DNA of 64,000 bases from Polytrichum commune (Eukaryota > Streptophyta > Polytrichopsida > Polytrichales > Polytrichaceae), in assembly GCA_950295325.1 (NCBI GenBank), contig OX485808.1:18558527-18622526 (forward strand), given 5' to 3'. Both the position numbers and the translations under genes were made by a program. Below, one piece after another: positions 35,603 through 47,228 of the stretch. The stretch's first letter is position 1; every line of letters starts with the position of its first letter. The notes below the pieces were generated by a model. It was not told where the DNA came from. It saw only the letters and a list, made by a program, of their open reading frames with translations, and made no database searches.

Positions 35603-38600
35603 TCACAAGGGGACGTCTGATGGGTAGTCGCGTGGATGTCTAGTTACAGATTCTCGGAGCTGCTCCTCCTGCTTCCTTAAATTACTGGGAACGGTATCGT
35701 ACACGTCTGTGAAAAGATTGGACAGAGCGGGTTTCTTCCTAGGGCCGGCATCCTGCATGGCAGCAATGACCTGCACCACCACGCCATGCAGAATTGGTTA
35801 GACATAATTTAAGGTGCATTACCTCACATGAGGTCCAAAAAGAAACTTCATGATCGCTAGCAGACTCAGAGTGAGGCTTGACTAGTGTAGATGTTCTTAA
35901 ATGTACATGACTTTTGATGCTTGCATCGAAGTGCCTTTGATTCCCGGTCCCACGGAACACTGTTATGAAGATTAAGAATGCTATGGAAAGTATATTGGAT
36001 TTGTGGTCATGGTACTGATTGTGCGAACCTGTGTGCGTGCTTCAGCTCGCAGTTTCTGCTCTTCTTCTGCGTCCCACCAGCCTTGTCCTTCCAACCAGCG
36101 CTGGAATCGCAACACAGGATCCCGCACTGTCTTCCAGTGCTGCATTTCGTCACCCTTGCGGTACTTGCCAGAATCATCAGATGTTGAATGATGGCCCACC
36201 CGGTAAGTCAGTGCCTGCATTGAAATCAGTTATTTTACCCTCACTCTCTTCACAGGATCTAAAATAAATTCTGAAGTGCAAAAACCCTTGAGGACATGTT
36301 TGAGATTAGAGAAAGATAAATTTTCCTCTCACAGTGCTTGCTGCTTCAGTGTCTCTGCATATGATGTCCTGTTACCTCAATGAGGATGGGACGGCGTTCT
36401 TCAACAGCCATTTTGCGTGCAGCTTTAATAGTGGCGTACATGGCCAACGCATCGTTGCCATCCACACGGATGCTCCGCATACCATATGCTTGACCTTTTG
36501 CAACAACCCCATCACCTGTTCATGTGAAGTCCACAGAATAAGAAGGTGAAGGAGAAAGTAGCGCAATCAATTGGGCAGTCTTCTTTCACCACTTTGAAGA
36601 AATTAAAGAAACGAAAAGGTGGGAAGTACTTTTAAACTGCTCTGAAGCTGGGGTGCTGATTGCAAATCCGTTGTTTCGGCAGATGAACAAGACAGGGGCT
36701 TCCAACACTGCTGCAAAGTTCATTGCACCATGGAAATCCCCCTGCATCACAACAAACCAAACTTTGATATTCAGCTCTCAAGCACCATTCCAACTCTCAA
36801 GGTATTAAAAAAATAAAAATGCACGAGAGATATTACGAAGGTTCAGTCACATCTTTTCAGTCTGCTTTACAACAAGTGTCGAGGTTTCCCGTGACTACAA
36901 AACTAAGGTGGGTTGATTTACCTCACTAGAAGCACCTTCACCAAAAAACGTTGCTGTGCATGTAGGCTTGTTATCCATCTTCAAAGCATATGCAGCACCT
37001 ACTGCATGAGGAAGCTGTGTTCTGCACGACAACTGATTGAGTGAGGACTACCACTTTCTTGCTATCAGGGCAGCCTCAATGCCTTGCGAATCTTGTGAGA
37101 ATCAGGAAGGAAGAAGTAATGTGTGCACTTGAAATGAGTTCACTTTCGCTTCCAATTACTTCAGTGATGATGTACCCAGATACTAATCTTTTGACTTAGT
37201 TAATTTGTCAATATCTCAACTTTCTGTACAGGCTGATACATATATAACACCCTGTTTTGAAAATTGATAATGAATAAGCATTTGGGTTTCAGAAAAAATA
37301 CGCTATTGGGGATGAGACGGTGGGATAATTGAGCTTGCTGGAGCCATAATGAACTGGCATCTGGCGACCCTTTCCATAGTCAAGATCAGTGGAGAAACAC
37401 TGATTAGCAAATTCAGCGAGTGTGAAACCTCGCCACATTAATACTCCTGGTTCCCGGTACTGCATCAAACTCAAGTCCTATGTAGTCAGTTCTCTAGAAT
37501 ATGTGCATTGTAGCTGCATGTGGAAATTCAGATGAAGTTAACGCATGATAATCAAACTTCCATCGTGCATGAGCTTATTGTTGCACAGAGCACTCCGGGA
37601 AAATTACCAGCCTCCTGAGATCCGGTAGCGGGCCAGATATGTGCCTACTACAACCCATGGCAGGGCAACACATGTCCATTACCATACATAGTGGTCAGGC
37701 CATGACAAGTTCATCAATTATGGGTGATGGTGTGTCTTCTTGTATCCAATCACAATAAGTAGGTAATGGATGCCTACAACTGATGGCCGGGCAACACGTG
37801 TCCATCACCAAACGCACTAGTCGGCCCATGACAAGGTCATCAATTATGGATGATGATGTGTCTCATATCCAATCATGATTAGCTATGTCAACATAATCAC
37901 TTGTCCTGACTCCACAATTCAATTTATCAATTCAAAAACCGCTCGGCTTGGAGATTTTGAAGACTGAGGAGCACACCTGAGCATAGACGATATCATCATC
38001 ATGGAGCGCTGCTGCAGAGGCAATGTTGATGGCTTCCTCTCCGATCGTGGTCAAGTAAAATGAGAACCGACCTTGTCGTTGCGCTTCATAAAACAGAGCG
38101 TCCATGGTCTGGAGAGTCACCATGTTATGGTACATCCTCAGAGCAAAAGATTTTTCCATCTGCAAGTTCCACCCACACGGTTGAGAAGGATCACTCAAAA
38201 GCTGAGCATCCTCAAAGTTAGTGAGTTTCCGAAAAATCCAGATGTCGTAATAAGATGTTTGTAATAAGAATTACTATTGCTCACATTTTCTATTAGTATG
38301 GCACTCACAACTTGGAACATGAACCTTACCTCTGGAATATGAGCACCTTTGATCGGTCGTCCATAGTCGTCCAATATTCGGTAGCAGGGTACAGGTTCGT
38401 GGGGTACTGCGGACACAAACTTGAGTTCATTGATAAAACCGACCTTGGCTCCTGGAAAATCCAGCAACTGCATGGATACATCACCGTAGGTGAGGAAATA
38501 CTTCAACAACGTCTCTTATCCTCCAAAACAAGATTCATTGCAACAACAAACAGATTTATCCTTTTCAGTTGTTGTCTAAGAAGGAAGGATTTCTTTTATG

Positions 38601-39118
38601 CTCTCAGATCAATTCTGTTCAAGGGTGTCATGACATTAGTTACCCATTCCAACTTCATGCCGATCGGAGTTCATTAGGATTGAGTGCGATTTTGACTTAG
38701 AAAGATCACGACGATGGACGCGAGTAAGTTGTTCCTTCTGCTTCTAGAAGTAAATCACAAGGCCGAGTTTAAATTATTCGTCTTACAAAGGGAGAGGTCG
38801 AAAACAGACCTCGTCCAAACCATCACTTTCACTTCCTTCGCTGTCGCTCTCCTCATCTAGTGCGCCTTTGTTCTTGGCTTCCGAGCTGAACTGACACCAT
38901 GAAACTGAGTCGCTCCGAAGTTGGTGGGATGAGATATTATGGTGGTCATCAAGGATCCCCTTGAAATTCTTTAACATGGGGGCACTCGAATCGTGCCGAT
39001 GAATGTTGGATTGGTTGTAAGTGGAGAGGCCTCTCACAAGAGTCGAAGTCTTATGGTTCGAGCTGTGTAGTAGCAGGCGCCGGGAGGGTGAAAAAAAACT
39101 TGTCATGCACCTCCTCAT
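35603..39118 (-). CDS. BCKDHA: Branched-chain 2-oxoacid dehydrogenase E1 alpha subunit, mitochondrial
   Basis: Nine exons (minus): 39118-38810, 38467-38330, 38159-37977, 37459-37302, 37021-36922, 36741-36630, 36515-36376, 36214-36029, 35770-35603; 497 aa, TGA stop, all phases closed. The E1 alpha/beta tetramer decarboxylates the 2-oxoacids of Leu, Ile and Val with thiamine diphosphate. Residues 1-103 hold a basic, Ser-rich mitochondrial presequence and an acidic linker. Then come [64 protein letters not shown], the TPP motif ([11 protein letters not shown], about 288-298, with [11 protein letters not shown]) and [12 protein letters not shown] (384-395). The last is the loop that carries regulatory serines in animals. 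The C-terminus is YPSDVPL, as in Arabidopsis. Arabidopsis E1 alpha is about 470 aa. No defect seen; the protein looks functional. Confidence 0.96.
37642..37892 (-). repeat. 126-bp tandem duplication in E1-alpha intron 3
   Basis: Two adjacent copies share 'tgcctac', 'gggcaacacatgtccat', 'gcccatgacaagg' and 'tcatcaattatgg' with a 126-bp offset. They make up about half of the intron between exons 3 and 4. Confidence 0.7.
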
Positions 39119-39327
39119 CTTGGCGGATCACAATCTCCGCAAATTCGAGATGCGAGCCCTCAGGTAAATACACCAAAGGCTAGGTACCTACTTACCATCA
39201 AGTGCACCTGTTAAGTTACATATTCCATGTTCCAAATTATGACATCAAAGGTCGAGAGTGGGAATCCCAATAAAGCTCCCTCTGATTCGTCGCCAAGTCC
39301 CTTGTTTCTTCAAAGATATAACTCGGT

Positions 39328-39850
39328 CACCTATTTTTTCCAATCGGAAACCTATATTTGAAAGTGTGTGGTTAGGTGTGGATCTAAGAACGGACATCCA
39401 TCAGAAAGACACATGTTTAAAAGAGATGTTTAAAAGAGATCGGACTAAGTCCTCAAATTCTGCTAATTACTGTAGGCTTGATAATCAACATGATTAGGGT
39501 CACCTATATGATCATGCAGGAAGAAAGACAATTATCACTTTGATAGTGAGCAAGATATTCATGTGAGCTCCTTGTTTCCAGGACGGACTAGGAAGTTAAG
39601 TGACCTAATTCGGTCTCTTATTTGAATCAAACACCTATATCTGAGCAGTGGTGTGTGGTTTAGGTGTGGATCTTAGAATAGGCATTCAAACGTATGTAAA
39701 AGAGATCGGACTACGTGCTAAAGTTTGTTAATTATTCTAAGCTTAATAGTCAACACAATTCGAGGACCTGTATGATAATTTTAGTTAGACAGAGAATCTT
39801 TACTTGGATAATGCACAAAATATTCATATGAGCTCTGAAGATCATGAGGA
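39328..39850 (+). repeat. Dispersed repeat family, copies 3 and 4 in tandem
   Basis: Two direct copies (about 39328-39570 and 39596-39850) share 'gtgtgtggttaggtgtgg', 'aaaagagatcggacta' and 'atattcatgtgagctc'. The blocks 'gacacatgtttaaaagagat' and 'gatcggactaagtcctc' link them to the copies at 12856-13070 and 20040-20215. Confidence 0.6.
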
Positions 39851-40481
39851 CTTCATGAGAAATTGGGGCGTCGATCTGGATTAGCTAATAATCTCATACT
39901 AATCGCTTCGCTATATCCTAGGAGAAGTGGGCTGATAAAAAGAGATCCGATTTAGGCCCACGTCCCTTTGAGAAACACCCACCAATTAATTTTCTTGCGC
40001 CTCGGAGCAATTCCCGCATTCAATTCTGTTCCCAAAATCCTGCACTCCTTGAGTGTCTCCTTGTTGTTTCGCTGCAAGGCGATCGGAACGACGGAACTAT
40101 CTGGAAAAGCCACAAGCAAACTCTGAGAAATTGGAAGGTCGATTGCCGCAATAGTGAGCAAAAGTATCATCGTCAAGAAACAAGATACAATTCCAGGTAC
40201 CCCAGAATGGAACCCGGTCGAAGGCGAAACAAGGGAATGAAAGAACCTCGTTCTCTCTCAATTTCTATCTAGTAACAAGTTTGAAATTGAAAGTAGAACA
40301 CGAAAGATGTACAACATTTTGCACCAATTTAGATGTGAGATTCTCAGGAACCTCCGATGATTGTCCAATTCCTTCTTGCAAATTCTAGTCATGTCTCTAT
40401 CTATATCAAGCAATTGCAACTACAGGGTGTAAGAAAACAGAGTATTCCTTCGAGAGCCGTACAAGAACAGATGAGAGAAAT

Positions 40482-40748
40482 CTATGGAGTTTTTGGGTGA
40501 ACCATCACAGGAATCGAGAGAAAGTTTTGGCCGAAAAGTCGATGAACCGCTCGGAAATTTTTCTTGAGATTGGAGGGGTGAAGAGGGGGGAATTTTGGTG
40601 TGAGGAGAGGATTGTGATAGAATTTGGCGATGGAGGAGGAGGAGGAGAAGGTCGAGGTGGTGTGCGGGAGGCGAAGAGCACGTGAGACGATGAAGAGGCC
40701 AGGATGCCACGTCGGATACTGACTAGATGCCATGTCAGCTGGATGCAT
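40482..40748 (-). other. Open frame with transit-peptide-like composition, status unclear
   Basis: An ATG at 40748 opens 88 codons rich in Ser, Thr, His and Pro with few acidic residues (for example HTTSTFSSSSSIAKF). This resembles an organelle presequence, but no mature-protein exon was found downstream on the minus strand before the E1-alpha gene. It may be a chance frame in a CT-rich tract or part of a distant 5' leader. A second open stretch at 39952-40176 is equally unrecognised. Confidence 0.2.
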
Positions 40749-41579
40749 CCATCATCCATTCGGAGTCTTTGGGATCACAACTAAAGATAAAAAGGCCTTA
40801 TGGGGTCACTCTTCTTACTGATCGGATACCTATATGGCAATAATTGTAGTGAAGAACGGGTACTAAAACTACATGTGTGACGATGGGATTTGACTATGCA
40901 CACATACCTATATATGATTCATTCTATGTTCAATTATGAGCAATTGTTAACCTAATCAAGATGGCCTATGTGACCGCTTAAAGAGAAAGAGAATCCTCAC
41001 TTGACCTCTTATAGTTTCTGTCTTTCAACTTCACAAGGCATTACTCATGCTATAGCTTGAGGTCTCCTTTCTATCAAGGGACGGCTACTAATTTTGATGG
41101 AATCCCAGGAGATGAGATTCGGTCAATCGGTAGTTAGATCTGACAATAGTTGTCATGTGTCAAGGTGGACCTGAGCAGCTTGTGCCGGCCCCACACATCA
41201 AGTCAATTGGTTTGTTTGCTTCTTGTTTTGATATAAATTTTAGTATGTTGTTTGGTAACCGAAGGAAGGAGTGGCCAAACTGCTAGTTCACACTTGTGAA
41301 TGAACTTGGGTGGTCCGATATAAGAGGGGTATGGTTCTCTCAAAAATCCCAAGATTCTCGGCAGTAGGGGTGCAACATCCTAGTTCTAAGTAATGTTATG
41401 CAATTCTAAAAGTTGAAATGACAATCGTCATTATTTGCAATTGGGAATCAAATGACAATTCCCAATAGGGCAAATCTCTTCCCAATAAAAAATATATTTG
41501 AATAGGTGATGAATCTTCCAACTCAACCCAACCTTTTGACCCAACCTTCTCACTACAAGGATCAACAGTCGTTGCCATT

Positions 41580-41800
41580 GCACTAAATATGATATTTAGT
41601 CTCACTTACTATTCAGAGTTACACATTCCTATATCTTTTTCCTATCAATGTATTATTTTACCTAGTAAAGATGTTAATGCTCTATAATGTCCAAACAACC
41701 AATTTGACCTTTTTGGGTAAAAAATGATATAGGTAATAAACAATGATAGCGTTGTGTAATTCCAACTAGTAAGTAACACTAAATATTATTTTTAGTATAG
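41580..41800 (-). mobile_element. MITE family, copy B
   Basis: The reverse complement of this 221-bp element aligns through its whole length with copy A at 21149-21363, including 'aattggttgtttggacatta', 'attaacatctttact' and the palindromic termini. The plus-strand left end is CACTAAATATGATATTTAGT. Confidence 0.75.
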
Positions 41801-43086
41801 TTATGTGCCAATACAAAAGGGCTACAACGCATAATTTAAGTATTCAAATCCATCTATACTAATAGGTTTGGCACTTTGAATACCTAAACCATACCTTCTT
41901 ATGGCAAAGAACCAATGGGCATGATTTCACAATCTTTGCAATGGGAGAATCCACTACATGGTTGTTGCCTAAACTCACTATCTTAACTTATTCTACCACA
42001 TATTGGCGCTTCTCATGAGTTTTCTCCCAAAACAATGATCCCAAAGTTGAATTGCCGTTGCCCCCCTCAACTTGGGTTGTGTTCATCACTCGTAGCCAAT
42101 TGAGAAGATAGTTGTAATGCAATTTTTTTGACCATAGCCTCTTAGTAAGTAGAAAAACTTAGCAAATGATAAATTAAATGAAATGACAAATAAAAATATT
42201 CTAAAGAAAGTTAGTAAGGCTAATAGTGGGAGGCAAGGGAGTTCCGGGAGGTTGTAACTACATGCAGTGCCCGAGGGATAAGAAAGCTATAGCCAGGATG
42301 CAACGACATTTCTTGTTAAATCTACTAAGGCCATAGTTGTATAGTAATAGGCTATAGGCGAGAGAGTTGAGAGGAATTAAGCATAGATAGATGAGAGATT
42401 ATGAATGTGTCATTAGCACATGTGGATGGGGGAACAAACATCAATGCAGGATGATAAGATTCGGAATGTAGCATTGTTTATTTTGTGATAGGAGGATGTA
42501 CACTAATGTGCTAGAGTAGAATTGAGAATTTGAGCAAGCCTTGTTAGCCTTGCATTTGATATGTGAATAGGTATAATTTGTATAAATGTGCAAGTTGTAA
42601 ATTTTTTTTGCTTATGAGTCTAGCGAATGGAAATAAACAAAGTATGAATGAGATAAATAAAGTAAGAGTAAGAAACTTCAATTATTAGAGTATAAGGAAG
42701 ATGAGAAGAATTACATGAGCGAAATGCAAGGAACAAAAGCGTTGACGCTTAATAGATGAGGAATCAAGATGGAATTAGGAGTCGAAGAGTCACATTATGA
42801 ACCAAGTATTAAAGAGGGACAATTTGGTAAATGAATCGACCAAAATAAAAGAGAAAATTAATCCAAAGGCAATAGTTCCAAACATTGGCACATTGCTAAA
42901 ACCACAATCAAATGAGAGTCAATGACATTGAGGAGCAATAAGTAAGGGCGACAAAATAACGTCCAAGAACTTAGAAGGAGAATGAATTGTCAACAAGATA
43001 CCGAACCAAGAGTATAGCGAGAGACAAGACATAGCCAAGAGCGATAAGAGAAAAATTCACAAAGGGAGAAAGATGGATGAGATAAG
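41801..43086. other. Intergenic, no gene seen
   Basis: No supported coding sequence. From about 42300 the plus strand becomes strongly purine-rich (long A/G runs), a skew that continues on the far side of the element at 43087-43433. Confidence 0.4.
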
Positions 43087-43433
43087 CTCGGGGGGGGGGG
43101 GGGGCAGTGTGTTAAAAAGTTAAGGATACAGGTGCAAACAACCACTATTTTATAGGGGGGTATTACTTTCAATTCTCTTCTTTTTTTCACATGCTATCAT
43201 TATGTAAATTTCTACTTTGGGTTAATAGAAAAATGGCTTGCATTACTTATAATTCCAAATTACCTATTATTCCATACCCTATAGTGCTTTAAAGATGTCC
43301 AGTGCCATTTTTGATACCCTATATTACTCTTAAGTCCATTTATAATTTTTTGCCCCCATGTTTTTAAAATACCCTATCATTTGTTCGCACGTATATTGCT
43401 ACTCCAACCAATGACTACCCCCCCCCCCCCGAG
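43087..43433. mobile_element. Non-autonomous DNA element with G-run TIRs and exact 8-bp TSD
   Basis: The element starts CTCGGGGGGG and ends CCCCCCCGAG. It is flanked on both sides by the identical octamer GAGATAAG (43079-43086 and 43434-43441). An 8-bp TSD is typical of the hAT superfamily. The 347-bp interior is AT-rich and non-coding, with several 'taccctat' motifs. The perfect flanks suggest a fairly recent insertion. Confidence 0.8.
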
Positions 43434-43699
43434 GAGATAAGTAAATGAAGAACAATGAAGGAGAAATAGCCATAAATTTGTTAGGGCGATAAGCATGTAA
43501 TGGAAATGATGTGATGTCCGTAATAGGTTAGAAAGGGACAAGACAAATAATGTAGTAATAATCATGATGACATTTGGTCGGCAAGAAGTCAAACCAAAAC
43601 GAACCTACCTTGATATGATTATGTACAAGAATTTGTGATGATTTGTATTAGGTAAGGCTAAGAGTTAATGCTAGTTGACTTATGATTAAATGGATGTAG

Positions 43700-43711
43700 T
43701 GTGTGTGTGTC

Positions 43712-43744
<33 letters not shown>

Positions 43745-43745
43745 T
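43700..43745. repeat. Compound GT/TA microsatellite
   Basis: A (GT)n tract, a (TA)n tract and a second (GT)n tract in succession. Confidence 0.85.
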
Positions 43746-45529
43746 TGTTTTGGAGATATTGTAGAGTTTGAGCAAACCATTGTGAGTTGTGTGGAAATTG
43801 AGGATAAAATATAAGTGAATTTCCAATTGAATGAAGACAAAGGAACTAAAGAGGCACTTTAAGTTGTGTTTGGATTTGATTACAAATCATTTAATCAAGG
43901 AAAGATAACTAACCCTAAACGGATGAAAATCCTTTGGAAGATTATGGTCAACACAAAAGACTATTACCGATACAAAGACCATTGCCAAAGTTGAAAGAGC
44001 TCCACAATTGACGTAGAAGCATGTCATTAAGTTGTAAAGGTTGTCAGATAAGACGGACCCACAAACAACTAAGAATGTATGACTGAACCTTAAGAGGGTA
44101 AATAATGAGTGATGAACCTTATCACATAAAAAGTTGAAGGAAAGAACCTTAAATTGTTATGGAATTCCTTACACCAATGTGACATTCAATCCTTGTAGAC
44201 ATTAAAAACACGATATTCAATATTTTGAGAGAGTGGGATCCTCTCAAAATAATATTGGCCATTTGGACACCTAAAAGTCATGTTAGGTTGATAAATACTA
44301 GATTATACTTCAGACGTGTAGTTTCCATTAAAATGAGAGTATGTTAAGCTAGGAAATCTTGGGTGAGCATCTTTGGATGGGCCTAAAAAAAATGCAGTAT
44401 AGGGTATGGTTTTGTTAAAGTACCTCCACCCCTCCACCCTAGCCCCAAAAATCCACCAATTTTTAACCCCTTGGGACCCAATTTGCTTGTTTCATATATT
44501 TATTTCATGTTATGTCTCACTTATGTATTTATGTGTATTTTTCTTTGGGCAAACTAGGGTAGGATGGACCTTTGCAAGGAGTTTCTATTTCAATATATGC
44601 ACCTACAAATTGCATATGAGGACATGTTACCGGTGTTTGTCTCCCCCCCCCCCAAACAAGAAAAGGAATTGTTACTTTTGAATCTATCGAATGTTTGCAT
44701 GTATGATATTGCCAAATTTTTTACATCAAATCCGTATGCACGTAGATGTTCATAACTAGTTGGTGTTCAATATACCCACGTGGCATTATTGATATAACCC
44801 TAAAGCAATATCATGTTTGCATCCATAGCGTATATGAACCATAAAAATCAGTAACATGAAGGCAATTGGCCGTTAAAAAATTGCACTACATGTAGTAAGA
44901 GTCGAGGAGCACTATTATAAGAGCAGTGAGCAATGAATTTCATAAATACAAATTTCTAAAAATAACCCCCAAGAAAATTCAGAAACTACGAAAATAGTTG
45001 GTGGATGCCACCATTTAGACTCAATTAAGTGATAGCATTTTTCTTGGATTTCTTCTTAAGGGATCTCACAAGGTTTTGAGCTTGGACCCTTCACAAACAT
45101 TACACCACAACACCCACCAACCAACTTACTCAGCCCCAAGGTGACCAAATCCACATGACCATTGCCTTTATGTCATAATAAAGTGAATGGGGAGTTTCAA
45201 CATATTATAATTGTCCAAGCAAATGCCTAAGTATATTGTAAAATGCCAAAAAGAGGATGTGGCACAAGGGATTGCTATAAAGTTTTTGAGATGATAATAG
45301 AGTCAACAAAAACTTATGATCACATGCCAAGTATTGAGAATGTTGTACACAAAATGGGTCAAATCTTTAGTAATAATGGGAAATTGCTCACAAAAATACA
45401 AGTCCACACGTTTGGGGTAATTTTTTTTGCATGCTATAATTCATGCATTGTCACACCTCCAACAACATAATATTCAATCCAACCCTATCCTATCCAATCC
45501 AAACAAAAATATGGCGGATGGTACAATCT

Positions 45530-47228
45530 AACCTCATTATTACGACACTCGTTTATACAACACCCTCAATATTACGACACATTTTTGCACGACCAAACTT
45601 TTTAGTTCAAAACTCCCTCTTTTATACAACTACAACACTCGATAATATGACATTTAGAATCTTTGTTTTGTTATATTAAAGAGGTAATTAATTCTAAAAA
45701 AATCCTTTCATCTATGTTATGTACATCTAAAATACATCCATTTTCACTTGGGAACTACTTGGGAACTACTTGGGGACTTCACTTATCATTGGGAACTTAA
45801 CGATAATTAGGGATACTAGTGTAGAATGGACATGGTTAGGGTTAGAGTGGCCTCCTTCTTATTCTTTTGTCAGATTATGAGCCTAAAGATGTTTACAACA
45901 TGAATGAGATTGGATTGTATTTTAGAGCACATCCAAATAAAAGATTAGCACAAGGGAAAGTGAAGGGTCAGAAGTTACAAAAGGAGCGTGTAACACTTGC
46001 TCTTGTTGTTAATTCAATTGGGACTCATAAGTTGGAGTTGCTTGTGATTTATACAACCAAGCAACCACGATGTTTTGGAAGGTGGCAACCTCATGAGTAT
46101 ATTCGGTGGCACTCAAATAAAACAACTTGGATGAAGGGAAATATATTTAAAGCTTGGATTTTGCAACTCATCAATCAGTTCAAAATCAAAAAGTGACTAT
46201 GATTTTGGATAATGCATCTTCACATGTTGTTAGCTTTGCCAAAGTTGGTAAGTCTCGTGGATTTTCAACCTTGGAATTGAGCAACATGACTTTGGTATTC
46301 CTTCCTCCCAATGTTACAAGCGTAGTTCAACCTTTGGATCAAGGTATAATAGCATCTTTCAAAATTTAATACAAGAAGAAACTTTTGCAGTGGGTTTTAT
46401 CACAATATGAGATTCTACATTGAAGGACTTAAGGAAGGTGGTGCCCAACATCATATAGGCTATCATGTGGAGTTATGAAGTATGAAGTGAGTTGGATGCA
46501 TAGATAGCTAAGAATTGTTGGAGAATGGCGCGTATATTACCTCCAACATAAAATGTTGATTTTGCCCTAGTTGATGAAAGGGAGAAGAATAGAATGCAAG
46601 AAGAATAAGATGAATTTGGTGCTTTGATTTCAAAGTTGCGATTGGGTGATGATGAGATGTCAATCGAGACTTACATTCATATGGAAGGGGAAGAGATTGT
46701 TGAGCTAGAATTGAGTATTGATGAGTTGATGGATGTTGTTTTGGGAATTAATTAATATGCACAAGGCTTTGATTTTAATGTTGATCTACATTAAGTAGAT
46801 GTGGATGATGTTGCTCCACCTACAATAAAGCTTAGTGATGCTAAACGTCATGCATCATTCTTGTCTAATTTCTTATTAGACAACTCTTTACATTTTGGTG
46901 TTAATAAAATTATTAGTTTTCAAAAACTAGTAGGAAATTTAGATAAAATTACAATTGCTAACTCTGGTAGGCAACACCAAAGATCTTTGAACTTCTGTTT
47001 CAAGAGTTTTTGAGAATATTTGTATTTGTTTGGATTTAAAATTTATTATTTCATACAATATATATTTGCTTAAACTCGTTGTATATTTTTGAAGCTCATA
47101 TTGCTTATGTTTTTGTATTCCCTCGATAGTACGACAATTTTAGGCCAACTATCATATTAACGAGAAAATGACACCTCGATAATACAACATTTTTTGTGTT
47201 TCCCAAACGTGTCATACTAAAGAGGGAG
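45530..47228 (+). mobile_element. Degenerate pogo/Tigger-like DNA transposon
   Basis: The left end carries 'cctcattattacgacac' and 'ccctcaatattacgacac'. The right end carries inverted counterparts, seen as 'cctcgataatacaac', 'cctcgatagtacgac' and a final 'agaggg'. The transposase relic at 45871-47010 lies between them. Exact termini and the expected TA target duplication could not be fixed. Confidence 0.6.
45871..47010 (+). pseudogene. Tigger/pogo (DDE superfamily) transposase pseudogene
   Basis: Frame 1 (45871-46195) reads VYNMNEIGLYFRAHPNKRL, then KERVTLALVVNSIGTHKLEL, AWILQLINQFK and a stop. A +1 shift near 46185 continues with MILDNASSHVV, LVFLPPNVTSVVQPLDQGI and a stop at about 46367. 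A tail with several stops runs to about 47010. This follows the pogo/Tigger DDE order. The second and third acidic residues are present (LDN, PLDQG), but the first position is Asn (NMNE where NxDE is usual). The N-terminal CENP-B-like DNA-binding domain is absent. It cannot encode an active enzyme. Confidence 0.8.
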
